64,000 nt of DNA from the NCBI GenBank assembly GCA_015039315.1, contig WIDE01000024.1:194931-258930 (forward strand), read 5' to 3'. Of the stretch, positions 48,584-58,396 are shown one piece after another. Source of the stretch: Clavulina sp. PMI_390 (Eukaryota > Basidiomycota > Agaricomycetes > Cantharellales > Hydnaceae). The translations under genes were made by a program, and so were the position numbers. The notes below the pieces were generated by a model that ran no database searches, was not told the origin of the DNA, and was given only the letters and a program-made list of their open reading frames with translations. Numbering within the stretch: position 1 is the first letter of the stretch; the number at the start of each line of letters is the position of its first letter.

Positions 48584-49444
48584 ATGCTGTCCATCGTTCA
48601 ATACTGCCTTCTCTGGGCTTTATGGTCAACCATCTTAAGTACTCTGGGGCAGTGTGCCCCACTAAGCCCTCTTGACAAACGCATATCTCAAACCCTTACT
48701 TCCGCTGTACGTGTTTCATGCTTCTACCTTGCGCTATATCGTGCTTAACTGCTCGTTGTCGTGGGTAGACCATCAAGTGGAACTCGGCATGCGTGAGTAT
48801 CTGAGACGACGCCCAAATTATTGAGACATTATGGATGGGCTGACTCGATATCATGATTAGGTCTCAGCAGGAGGAGGTTCTACATGCCAGACTCTCGTTG
48901 CTAAAGCAGCCGCGAGTTTGACTTCTACTGCTGATGTATGTGCTCAGCAAGGTGCGCTTTGTTACACTCACGTCACACCGTCCTTCCGCTAACCCTCAGT
49001 GACTTCCCACAGACGTTGCTGACCAGATGATTGGCCTGGCGCACAATCTCGGGACGCAAGCAAACATGATCACACTCACACAGATCTTTGTTCAACAACC
49101 GCGCGACACCACCGGTTCTCTCTCCACTCCTTACTGCCAACGCGCTCCTGCATCTAGCGAGCTTCAAGGGCTTTATCAGTGCCAGTTCCATACTGTCAGC
49201 CACACGTGGTTCGCGGGTGGCCTGAAGATTGGTTCCAAGGGTACGATTCCATTCGGGCTCGTGAATGCTGTGAACCCTGCAGGTGGCTGGTGAGTTGCAG
49301 CAGTACTACCTATGAAACCATAGCCATAACCTTCTTTTTCGTAGCCCGGCACACCAAAATGGTCCTATTCCTGACGGAATCCAGCTCAGCGATATCACAA
49401 CTAATCCAGGCCTCGGGAATGTTGTCGAGAGCGCCTCGTCATGA
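48584..49444 (+). CDS. Small secreted cysteine-containing protein, unknown function
   Basis: Five exons (48584-48706, 48769-48792, 48861-48951, 49013-49289, 49345-49444) give 204 residues. A signal peptide (SIVQYCLLWALWSTILSTLG) is followed by a dibasic LDKR site, as cut by Kex2 in the Golgi, then a mature domain of about 170 residues with six or so cysteines in short motifs: KWNSAC, STCQTL, DVCAQQ, TPYCQRA, YQCQF and GGCPAH. Conserved-looking stretches include ADQMIGLAHNLGT and GTIPFGLVNAV. I recall similar uncharacterised secreted proteins in other agaricomycetes but no defined domain. Size, secretion and cysteines would make it a candidate effector or cell-surface protein; the function is unknown. 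Confidence 0.85.
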
Positions 49445-49883
49445 ATGATACGCATTCAACTGCTATCCGCGCCACACCACACACTCAAGATATCATTATA
49501 CCGCATTTGGACTCGCGATTTGTTTAGATCATTTCAGTCATTGTATATAATTTCGGGGACAATCGTATTTATGAAAGTTAGAGAGGTCTGTCAATCAGAG
49601 CAGACTTCGAATATTGCATTGTGCACGCATGAACTAAGAGAACATCGTGGAGAAATAAGGAAATAACGTATCAAGCGATTGAAAACCAGCAAAATGAAAG
49701 TTCCTGAGCATAAGCAGATGGAGCACAACTAAAGTTAGGACGAGAGGGGAATACGGAGCCACTAACGAGCAACGCATAAGAGAGTGAGAGTGAGCGGTAG
49801 AGGGAGAGCAACATAAAGGGTAAGAACGGGGGAATCAGATCCATAGAAACATCACGAGACCACTAGAGGATAAGGGAAAACAA
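49445..49883. other. Convergent 3' intergenic region
   Basis: 3' ends of a plus-strand and a minus-strand gene. Purine-rich on the plus strand between 49730 and 49880. No gene seen. Confidence 0.35.
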
Positions 49884-52800
49884 TCAAAGCAAGAAGTCAA
49901 AGGTGACACGGCCGCATTCGTAACCGTTGTACAACAGCACACCGCGCACTTCGGCACTATCAAGCTCCAAGCCGAGCTCGAAATCTATGGAGCAACCCTC
50001 GTAAGAAAGGAGGTCGTGGTCGACGTGTCTTACTTTGGTGCTACTCACCGGTATAGAACCCTCCAGGTTGAGGATTGTTCGCGTGCTGTTGGAAGCTGGG
50101 CAACGTCCCAAGATCCACTGTCCATCGACACAGCTCAATTGTCTCGCCTTCATCCGTATATCGCATAATCTTATCCGAGTCGGAAGTGTACAGTACAGCG
50201 ACGAAGAGGCGGTCTTGTGGCGTGGACGAGAACTTGCAGAACTTTGTCCGTATCCGTTGGCCCTTTCGAAGGATCGCGCCTTTTGATACAAGGTACTGCA
50301 GCCTGGAAAAGACGGGAGCGGCATGAGTATAATAGCCATTGATGGTCGGATCACAGAGGGATGAAGAGCGCCAAAGCAGCCATTACATACCGATTCTCAC
50401 AAATGTTCACGCCAGCATTGTTCTCTCTGATATAAGCCGGTCGCTTGGTCCAATCTTCTTGATCGGCGGGGAGCTTCACTCGCATGATGTAGCTCTTCGG
50501 GGCGATGACGGACGAGACAAGTGGGCGGCGAGCGAGACCATACTGGGCGGCACCTCGACATGTTGCGGTGTCAGCGTCAGCAGGACGCGCGATAACCTTG
50601 ATACGGCCACTGAATGTTTCCTACGGGACAAAAGGGTGAGTGCTGTGTCGGAGGACTAGTTCGTTAAAACATACATCGACGCGCTTGAAGAGATATTCAG
50701 AACCGGAGAAACCACCAACAAGGAGAAGAGCGTCGATGCGCTGATCGACCCTCTTGGTTTGTTCCTCAATCAGTGCCAGGACTTGCTCCACCACGGGGTC
50801 GAAGACTTCTCGGCGAAGCAAGTAGCCAGGAATCGCCAGTTCGCCGTTCACGAGGCCCACGCTGGGATCATCTACCAAATGATTGTTACTTCAACCTGTG
50901 CGTGATTTATAAGGAACATGTATGGGACATACCAGGGTCCTCAACGTTGAAGCAAGTGAAGTGGAACATATTCGCATCATCGCTCTCGCCCATGTACGCC
51001 AGCTTGTCGGTCTCGCTGAACGCATGCATGAAATACGCTAGACTGGCGGGGTCCAAATGCACAGGATGCTCAGCAAGCAAAGTGCGGACCTATCAATCAC
51101 CGACATTATTTAGCATGCACGTTGATGTATTGAGCATCGAGATCTACTCACAAGTTCTCGGAATCGGAGATCCAAGAAGAGCGAACCACAATTTGACCCC
51201 GATCGAGCGCACACCTCAGCGATCTCGAGATTCTGGAGCGATCCAATGATTTTATACACGGCCAAATCCTATTCCACAGTCCAAGGCAAATGGTGAGACT
51301 CCCCTTTTCATGAAGCTAGATTTCGGAAGGCGCGACCAAAGACGTACCACTGTACCACCACCTGCGTCGCAGATCATGAAGTTTTGACTTGGTCGCAGCT
51401 GGTGCAGATTCGTCAAGTGGGCACAGTGCACGGCAGCTGCTTCGGGCTCCGTGATGATGTGAAGTCGATCTCGCCAGTCCCTATCACCTGCGAAGGCTGC
51501 ACCGACTAATTCACTGTTAAGATTGATAGTATTTAGTGGACAATGGAGCTTGGGAGGTAAGTCGAGAGGACATACGCTTGAATGGCAGCCTCACGCATGA
51601 TCTGACACCCCTTGGCATCCCACGCAGCGGGTACGGCTGCAATCAACGCGATTAATTAATCAATCTAGTGATTGGCAGTGGAAGACTCACTCAGCCAAAC
51701 GTCAGCAGCATCTACAGAGCAAAGCGTTAGGGCAGGTGACCTGGACATGGTTACGGCACAACTTACTAAGATCCGCGACAGCACCAATCTCGCGGGTAAT
51801 CTGCTCTTTAGCATACTGGATGAGGAATATAACGTGAGGAAGGGCCAAGGAGTGAACTCGTGGTTGTAGGTCCGCTTACCGCCCATAGATTGCTCAAGAA
51901 ATCCACGATAAGATCAATTGCCCGCTTCCCAGGCTAGAAGATATGACGGGGGGTCAGCGATGAGGGATTGAGCACGAAGCGTGAACGCCCACTCACGGGA
52001 AGTTTTGGAAGGCGAGGGTCAACTGCACCTTCATCTCTCAGGGCATGAGGTTCCAAGAATAGCTTGAACCTTTTTAATCAGAACGTAAAACGTCATTAAT
52101 CGATTCACGCCGCAATCGATCGTACGAAGATCTTACCATTCACATCGAATAGTCCCGGGCGTCGGGCTCGCATTCTTGGCTTCGAGACCCCACGTAATAA
52201 CACGCCCTGTCTCATCATAGAGCAAACAGGTTGGAATTTTTCTGAAATTCTCTGCAGCCCCTGGCCACACAAGAATTTGTTGAACTACTCCGGAAGCGAT
52301 TCGAGAGGACCCGTATGATACACCGGAGAAAGTAGTACCAAAGTCGATACTGATTGACATGCGACCATCCTCAGATGGAGCGACTGCAGCTTGTGTGGCA
52401 GCTTGGGCGCTACTGATTTGCTGCATGTTAACGTGGAAGGGGGCGACTGTACTTGGTGCGTTGAACATCCCACTGTATTGAGGATTGAGAGGAGCATGGC
52501 CGGCAGAGAAGGTAGACGATCGGATGGAGGGGGCCGGTTGATTCCCAGTCTCATTGGGATGGATAGGGTTCGGACGAATGATACCAGGGTCCATATTCTG
52601 ACCAAAGGAGCCTCCATTCCCGTTCATCATGGAGTTACCATTGAGGGTGGTATTATTCCATGAGCTCTGGCCGCTGTACTGATGACCAAACTCGCTCCCG
52701 TTGGGTGGGGGCGAGCCTGGTGCACCCATCATAGGTTGAACTTGACTCATCACCTGAGGAGGGGGTTGGGGTCCCTCAGGTGGAACAAAGACATTCATCC

Positions 52801-52930
52801 CTGGTTGAGGCTGAGGTTGTGCTTGAGGATGTCCTCCATTATAACCTCCAGCAACAGGCGCTGACTTCTCGTGCACGACAGTAGACTGAGGTGGGGGTGG
52901 CGCATCTCTGGGTTCTCCACAGCAGCCCAT
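49884..52930 (-). CDS. Hsp70-like (HSPA12-type) ATPase-domain protein
   Basis: Multi-exon gene. The first exon is 52930-52137, with later exons at 52069-51997, 51933-51880, 51815-51767 and further ones to the stop at 49884. Residues 1-190 are Pro/Gln/Gly/Asn-rich and disordered. An actin-like ATPase domain follows: phosphate-1 loop SISIDFGTTFSGVSYG, phosphate-2 loop MICDAGGGTVDLAVYK and adenosine motif ALLLVGGFSGSEYLFKRV. A fungal-specific C-terminal part ends in YNGYECGRVTFDFLL. The canonical substrate-binding domain and EEVD tail of Hsp70 are absent, as in the HSPA12 subgroup, which is widely expanded in agaricomycetes and of poorly known function. The protein starts MGCCGE, a good N-myristoylation plus palmitoylation context, so it may be membrane-tethered (inference). 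Confidence 0.88.
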
Positions 52931-53122
52931 TGTGACCGAAAACGCGTTTTACAACACCGAGGATGCACGAGAGGGCGCTAGAGGAAGTTGAAAGGGAGAA
53001 TTACACAGCGCTCGTGATGTTGTTGCCTGATGGCTGTGCTGGGCCAAACAACTGACCAAGCTTTGATCTGATACATTATTTCACAAACGACAAATAAGGG
53101 ACCCTTAGTGCCGTCGCTTGTG
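52931..53122. promoter_or_regulatory. Short divergent promoter between the Hsp70-like gene and DUS4
   Basis: 192 bases between the two predicted start codons. It must act for both genes, unless a longer 5' leader or an alternative start is used. Confidence 0.4.
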
Positions 53123-54809
53123 ATGGAGAGATTTGTGGTGGGGCACAGCAATGATGCCACTATTGATAGCCCCAGAGGCCCCAGCATTTCGCATGATGTG
53201 GAGGTTCTGCCACCTCAAGAGATGCTCAGTACCCTTGAAGGAGTCAATATATGCGGCATGTTCTCATCTATTGACGCCTCGAGCAACTATTATTGCATAC
53301 TAAATCCACATCAACAGCCCCGATGGTGCGATATTCGAAGCGTAAGATACAACGTTATGTTTCTGCAGTAAGGCGGTGTAGATTGACTCGGGGCCAGTCG
53401 CATTCAGACACTTGGTGTCCCAGTACGAAACCCACATCACGTTTACACCGATGATCTTGGCCCAGGAGTTCTCTCGCTCAGCCATCGGGAGGCGATCTGA
53501 CTTCTCCACAAGTCCGACTGAGCGAGGCATCTTCTCCATGACCGAACGCAATTCCTCGAGGAAACGGAAAGTCCGCGGATCTCTGATCGCCCAATTCGCG
53601 GCGAACGATTCTAAAACATTCGCCGATGCTTGCGAGCTAATCTTCCCCCACGTCGATGGCGTTGACCTTAATTGTGGTATATCTTGACGAAAAGCAGCGT
53701 TCGGTCCCGCCAACTGAACTAGCTCTCACTAGGATGCCCGCAGAAATGGGCTTACCAGGAAAAGATTGGCTCGTATCTTCTCAGGCAACCGGATACCGTG
53801 AGTCTCACACTTTTGAGACAGTCTACTGCAACTGTGTTGATGTGTGCAACTAGGTTCGCGACATCGTGCGTGCTGCACGGGACCGCACTGGTTGGAATTT
53901 CCCTATATCAGTAAAGATTCGCCTTGACCCCGATCCTAAGTGCGTCTCAGACTCTCGTCAACTTAAACCATGATCTTTATTGAGCTATCCCACAGGCGAA
54001 CGAACCAACTGATAGAAACTGGTACGCCAGGATCGCTACCATTCCCAAAGATTTTTTCCACTTATGTGGTACTCTACAAGCCATCCATGCTGGTGCTAGC
54101 ATGGTTACTGTTCATGGACGAACCCGACACCAGGCGTCGACTCATCCCGTCGACCTCGCTGGTATCAGCTTTGCGGTCGAATGTGGTAAAGGGGAGGTAC
54201 CAATTGTGGCCAGTATGTTTTATCTATTGAACTCTATCTTTGCATACCCCGTCAGACCTGCTCTTTGTAGATGGAGATGTGTGGTCTTACACTGAGGCTG
54301 AGATGATTCGCAAAACAACTGGGGTGCAAGGAGTGATGAGCGCACGGGGGTTGCTGGCGAATCCGGTTAGTCGTCAAACTTTTCTACCAGTGGCAAATCT
54401 CTCACAACCACCCATGTCAGGCTTTATTTGCCGGTTACGAGTCTACGCCAAATCATGCTATCTCAGTTCGTCAGATTTTCCTTCCACAGCGCGTGTTGTC
54501 TTCTCATGGCTTGCATTTTAGAGCTTCATGCGGCTCGCCACGGCTTATACGCTCCCTTTTGCACTCATCCACCGACACATCGCGTTCATGCTTGAGACTG
54601 CCCCACTTCTTCGCGATGGCAACCCCCATACGAGTTTGACGCAACAAAAAGCACCCCTCAGCCGAGCAGCCAGAGCCCATTATCATTCTCTCACGAGCAT
54701 AGCAAACGTTGTAGACTTTCTGGAAGAAGAAACAGGGATCGTAATAGATTCGCCCACTGCCTTGGATCCATGGGCGCCAAGAGTCATCTTGGAGAATCGC
54801 ACAGCATGA
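53123..54809 (+). CDS. DUS4: tRNA-dihydrouridine synthase, DUS4-type
   Basis: Ten exons (53123-53255, 53318-53341, 53398-53676, 53733-53797, 53854-53940, 53997-54021, 54081-54212, 54271-54365, 54421-54465, 54522-54809) give 390 residues. The FMN-binding TIM barrel is readable in order: NICAPMVRYSKLAFR, THITFTPMILAQEF, IAQFAANDSKTFADA, HVDGVDLNCGCPQKWAY (catalytic Cys in GCP), PISVKIRLD, MVTVHGRTRHQ, PIVANGDVWS, GVMSARGLLANPALF and AYTLPFALIHRHI. DUS4 reduces uridine in the D-loop of cytosolic tRNAs (positions 20a/20b in yeast) using NADPH. The first intron (53256-53317) has a GC donor (GCATGT): the only splice that restores ICAPMVRYS. Seven introns are 55-56 nt, notably uniform. Confidence 0.92.
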
Positions 54810-55076
54810 ACCTTTGTTCGGTGGCAATTGAGGTTTCAAAGGCGAGGTCCATTCGAATCTAATAATACACTGGCAGATCGATCAACAGGTCACTATCCAT
54901 TAGTGTGCGAGGGCGGGAATGTAGAAACCGCTGATTGGCTATGCTTCACATTCAGTCTTCTCGATGAGTCTGTGACTACACAGAAATCTATCACTGCCAA
55001 AAAAAATCCTGGCGTCTGTCTGGCGTCTGATCTTCACCACCATTAACACCCCTCCTTGACGTGCAAAACTCCCTCC

Positions 55077-57182
55077 ATGGCGTATACCCGACAGTCTCAG
55101 CCATTCCCCGAAGACAGCGTTGGGCTTATGCCTATCCATCAACCCCACCACTCTTTAGCTCCACAACACTCCCTTCACAGTTCGACAGGGTACACGACGC
55201 CCAGCCCATCCTATTCCAATCTCCCTACCCCCCAGAGCAGTCATCCACCCCCATCTCCACATGTCCGTCTACCCCCACCTCCCGCTTCCTCCTGGACGTG
55301 GCTTTTGGTGTGCCTACCCGCCGTTGGCCACTTTGCTCTCTCTCTTTTGACTGCTTTTGGGCTGAAATATTATATCCAAGGGCGTATCTATGCAATCCAC
55401 AGTCGCCATGTCGAATTCGGAGAAGTGAACGGCGTACAAGGCGTGCTCCATCAATATGTTCTGCTCCAGACAGACATTACCACCATTCTCTCTGTGCTTC
55501 TTGCCATCATCCGTTCTCTCGGCGGTGTCTGGTTCGCTGGACTGTGCTGGCGCGCCGCATTCCTCATACTGGAGAAAGATGGCCTGCGCCTCAAAGACTT
55601 CAATCGATTGATCTCGAAAGATCTCCTTCACATTTTCTTCATCCCCGCACAGCGGAGAAGAAGGAGTGGAATCGTTGTGTTTTACGCAATCTTTGCGATC
55701 CTTCTCGCTCTCCCCGCCCAGTATGCTGCTCCGGTCGTGTCAGGTGCAATCACCTGGGTCCCTGCGTTCATCATGGCAAGTGGGCATGTCCCTCTGACAG
55801 GCATCTCGACGCTGGCATACGGCCCTGGCCAGAATGGCTGGGGCTGGTACGCCGATTTTGCAGGGAATCGTGACATGTGCCGAACCAAGTCAGCCGCGTA
55901 TGCGGGTATGGCATGGAGTGCAAGCGACGCCATCAACGCAACATCATTGCTCACAAAACGTGTTGTGACGAATGCAAAACCCCTTGCCGTGAACAGCACC
56001 GTACAGAACATCACCCTCCCACTGTTCACCGTCCACTCCATCACCTGGCTGACAGGAGACCAGTTGAATGAAATCACCTCCCCTTCCCCAGACAGTGCGA
56101 TAGACTCTAACGCAGGTTTGAGCAATGTCTCTCAAAGTGACAGTCCTCTCCAAACAGTCGCACCTACGCTTGCAATTGTATCAGCCTCTCGGTATACTCT
56201 CAATCAGCAAGCTACCATCCCATCCCCCAGCAAAATTATCGCGCAGACCGGTCTCTTGGCGTTATTCGCTATGAGACAAAATGGGACTGGGACATGCGGT
56301 ACTGTCAGCGACACATTCGGCGCCCTACCCATGAGTGACATTGGATTTCGTACGACCGTATGGGGTACCAGCTCTGGGTCTGCCACAAATTGCTACATAT
56401 TTGCGAATGTGACGTACTCCGCCGGTGTCGCAACGTGCAATGACTGCCTCCTTGGAACGGCGGGTGGAGTTTTCGAGCGAAATGTGACCGAGCTCGCCCC
56501 CTCGCTGCTCACTCACTCGCCTTCTGACGGCGACGCCTTCCTCAGCGAGCTTCAAGCCGACCCTATGACGCTACAGGCATTTTATATGATGCCAGAGGTC
56601 ATTTCGACGATGGCAACTATGAACGTGTCCCTCCCGCCCACATGGAATAACATAGATCAGTATGCAAGTGAGATGTTGTCGCGCTCCTTTGCGGCTTCAT
56701 GGAACGTTGTGACTGATGTTGTTGCTTCGAGTTATGAAACGACATTCAGTGAGATCGCTGCACCTCCTTCAGACCAGACGGGCACAGGCCTCAGCACCGG
56801 TCTCAGCACTCCGTTGAGCATTGCGGTTTCTGCTCTTCGTGCCTCCATTTCAATGACGCGCTTGATGGTGTGGCTTGGACTACAAGCCCTCTTACTTTTC
56901 TCTGTGATATTTTTTGTCATGATTCAAGTGACGGCCGCCCGGCCGCTTTCGAGGTATCCGGAGCTCGAGTTGCTCATGCTGGACACGAGCGCGCTTCGAC
57001 GGAAGGCAGGTTGGGAATCCGATCCATCTTGGGGAGATGGAAAGGCTAGCAGCCCCATCACACCTTCAACGCCAGGCGCAACACCCAAGAGGGCGAAGAC
57101 GGAGGATCTGGAGGAAGACCACGACCTGATTATCCTGAAACGCGCTGATGGATACTCCACTATTCACTTTCAACATAGTTGA
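55077..57182 (+). CDS. Tandem membrane glycoprotein family, copy 1
   Basis: Single exon, 701 residues. Proline-rich cytosolic-type N-terminus (about 1-85), then hydrophobic segments: WLLVCLPAVGHFALSLLTAF, TTILSVLLAIIRSLGG with WFAGLCWRAAFLIL, and GIVVFYAIFAILLALPAQYA. A large region of about 400 residues follows with many N-glycosylation sites (NATSL, NSTVQN, NVTYS, NVSLP) and paired cysteines (NDCLLG), then a final membrane helix (LMVWLGLQALLLFSVIFFVM) and a short acidic tail. The topology predicts a plasma-membrane protein with a large external domain. I do not recognise a family. It has no introns, unlike almost every other gene in the window. The ATG at 55077 is chosen because copies 2 and 3 start at the equivalent MA-[FY]; the frame is open a little further upstream only with a non-ATG start. 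Confidence 0.85.
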   Translation: MAYTRQSQPFPEDSVGLMPIHQPHHSLAPQHSLHSSTGYTTPSPSYSNLPTPQSSHPPPSPHVRLPPPPASSWTWLLVCLPAVGHFALSLLTAFGLKYYIQGRIYAIHSRHVEFGEVNGVQGVLHQYVLLQTDITTILSVLLAIIRSLGGVWFAGLCWRAAFLILEKDGLRLKDFNRLISKDLLHIFFIPAQRRRRSGIVVFYAIFAILLALPAQYAAPVVSGAITWVPAFIMASGHVPLTGISTLAYGPGQNGWGWYADFAGNRDMCRTKSAAYAGMAWSASDAINATSLLTKRVVTNAKPLAVNSTVQNITLPLFTVHSITWLTGDQLNEITSPSPDSAIDSNAGLSNVSQSDSPLQTVAPTLAIVSASRYTLNQQATIPSPSKIIAQTGLLALFAMRQNGTGTCGTVSDTFGALPMSDIGFRTTVWGTSSGSATNCYIFANVTYSAGVATCNDCLLGTAGGVFERNVTELAPSLLTHSPSDGDAFLSELQADPMTLQAFYMMPEVISTMATMNVSLPPTWNNIDQYASEMLSRSFAASWNVVTDVVASSYETTFSEIAAPPSDQTGTGLSTGLSTPLSIAVSALRASISMTRLMVWLGLQALLLFSVIFFVMIQVTAARPLSRYPELELLMLDTSALRRKAGWESDPSWGDGKASSPITPSTPGATPKRAKTEDLEEDHDLIILKRADGYSTIHFQHS

Positions 57183-58396
57183 TCACTTTCAGCATTGTCG
57201 CTGGTATTCGACGTCATGAAGTACGGTCTTTACGGTATCGTGCTACATCCTCCGTGTACATTATCCTATCGTTATTCAGAATTACTGTATGCATGTGGAC
57301 CATGATTGCTCTTGTGCACATGAGCTACTAATATACCATTTGCTCGTGAATTCTTCATAAGAAAGTCTCGAGTGACTGCTCCCGTCATTTCATCGGACGT
57401 CAACGTTAATAATATCGCCGCGGCGTGCGAATTGTCCGCAACCATTCTCTATAGGAATGGAGCATGATAAGTCTTCTAGGACCAAAATTTGAGTGTCCAT
57501 CCGCCTGCAGATCTCATCCCATCTTGATCTGAAGAGAACAGGGACCCAAATCACATCACAAAAAAGGACGAAACGAGGTCTGTGACCGTCTGTCCTGTCC
57601 TGTTTGGTGTTGGGACATAGTAAGCGCCTACTATGGGCTGCCCTCACCCACTATCGTCCTATTTGCTTCTTTCATTGCTATGTCTCGACTCTGGGAAGAC
57701 GATTCTGCCATGGTGTCACCTGATTCAATCACTGACCTTCGTATGCAACATTAGCTATTGATGGGGCCAAAGTAGCCGAATTTCAACTCTCAGGTCTCAT
57801 CACGTTTTTGATCCCCAATCCGTCGTCAAAGACCTCAGGATATTTGGCATTTGCTGCGCGTTGAATTTTCTTAATTTGATGCTCTTATTTCTGAAGCGAT
57901 AAGTAGCCCTCAGCTTCGCCAACTCAGTGGGCTCCAGTAGAGAAAGGCACCCCTCCAGTAGAGCAGCCACCGGGCCGTTCATAGGCACAGCAAGTGCTTG
58001 AGGCTTTTCGGAGGGAGAAGAAATTGAGCTTGCGCAAAAGCTGCTTAACATAGTCGATCTATTGGTGCCGAAAGTAATCTTGAACCAGAGGACAACATAA
58101 AGTATTGTCGCGATCCGTATTCTGGTCATTCAACAAAGACTAAACTGACCCATTCAACAACAAGCCCTGGGCATTAGCGCGCAAAGATAACGATGTATGG
58201 ACTACTGAATGTGCAATACCTGGGTGTGCCTTCAAGTACTAATTTCGGCTCAACAGGAGTGAATCCTTAATTCTAGCTGCTTGGTTCTTGGCGTCTGTCC
58301 TGGCGTTTGCTTTAATGTCTCCTTTGGCGCCAGCTCCTCGCAGGCATCTACTCTCCACCAGTATCAAGGCAACTTGGGGCTCACCCGGCCGCTATC
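57183..58396. other. Intergenic between tandem copies 1 and 2
   Basis: 1.2 kb. A minus-strand frame of 109 codons at 57800-58129 has no recognisable features. The last 100 bases before copy 2 share short blocks (TGGCGTCTG and neighbours) with the regions upstream of copies 1 and 3, so the promoter was probably duplicated with the gene. Confidence 0.4.

Noticed and set aside
55061..55873. Plus-strand frame of 270 codons overlapping tandem copy 1
   Set aside because: Out-of-frame shadow of the conserved 701-residue protein; it is not maintained in copies 2 and 3.
57800..58129. Minus-strand frame between tandem copies
   Set aside because: 109 codons with no recognisable motif, no counterpart in the other spacer and no splice pattern.
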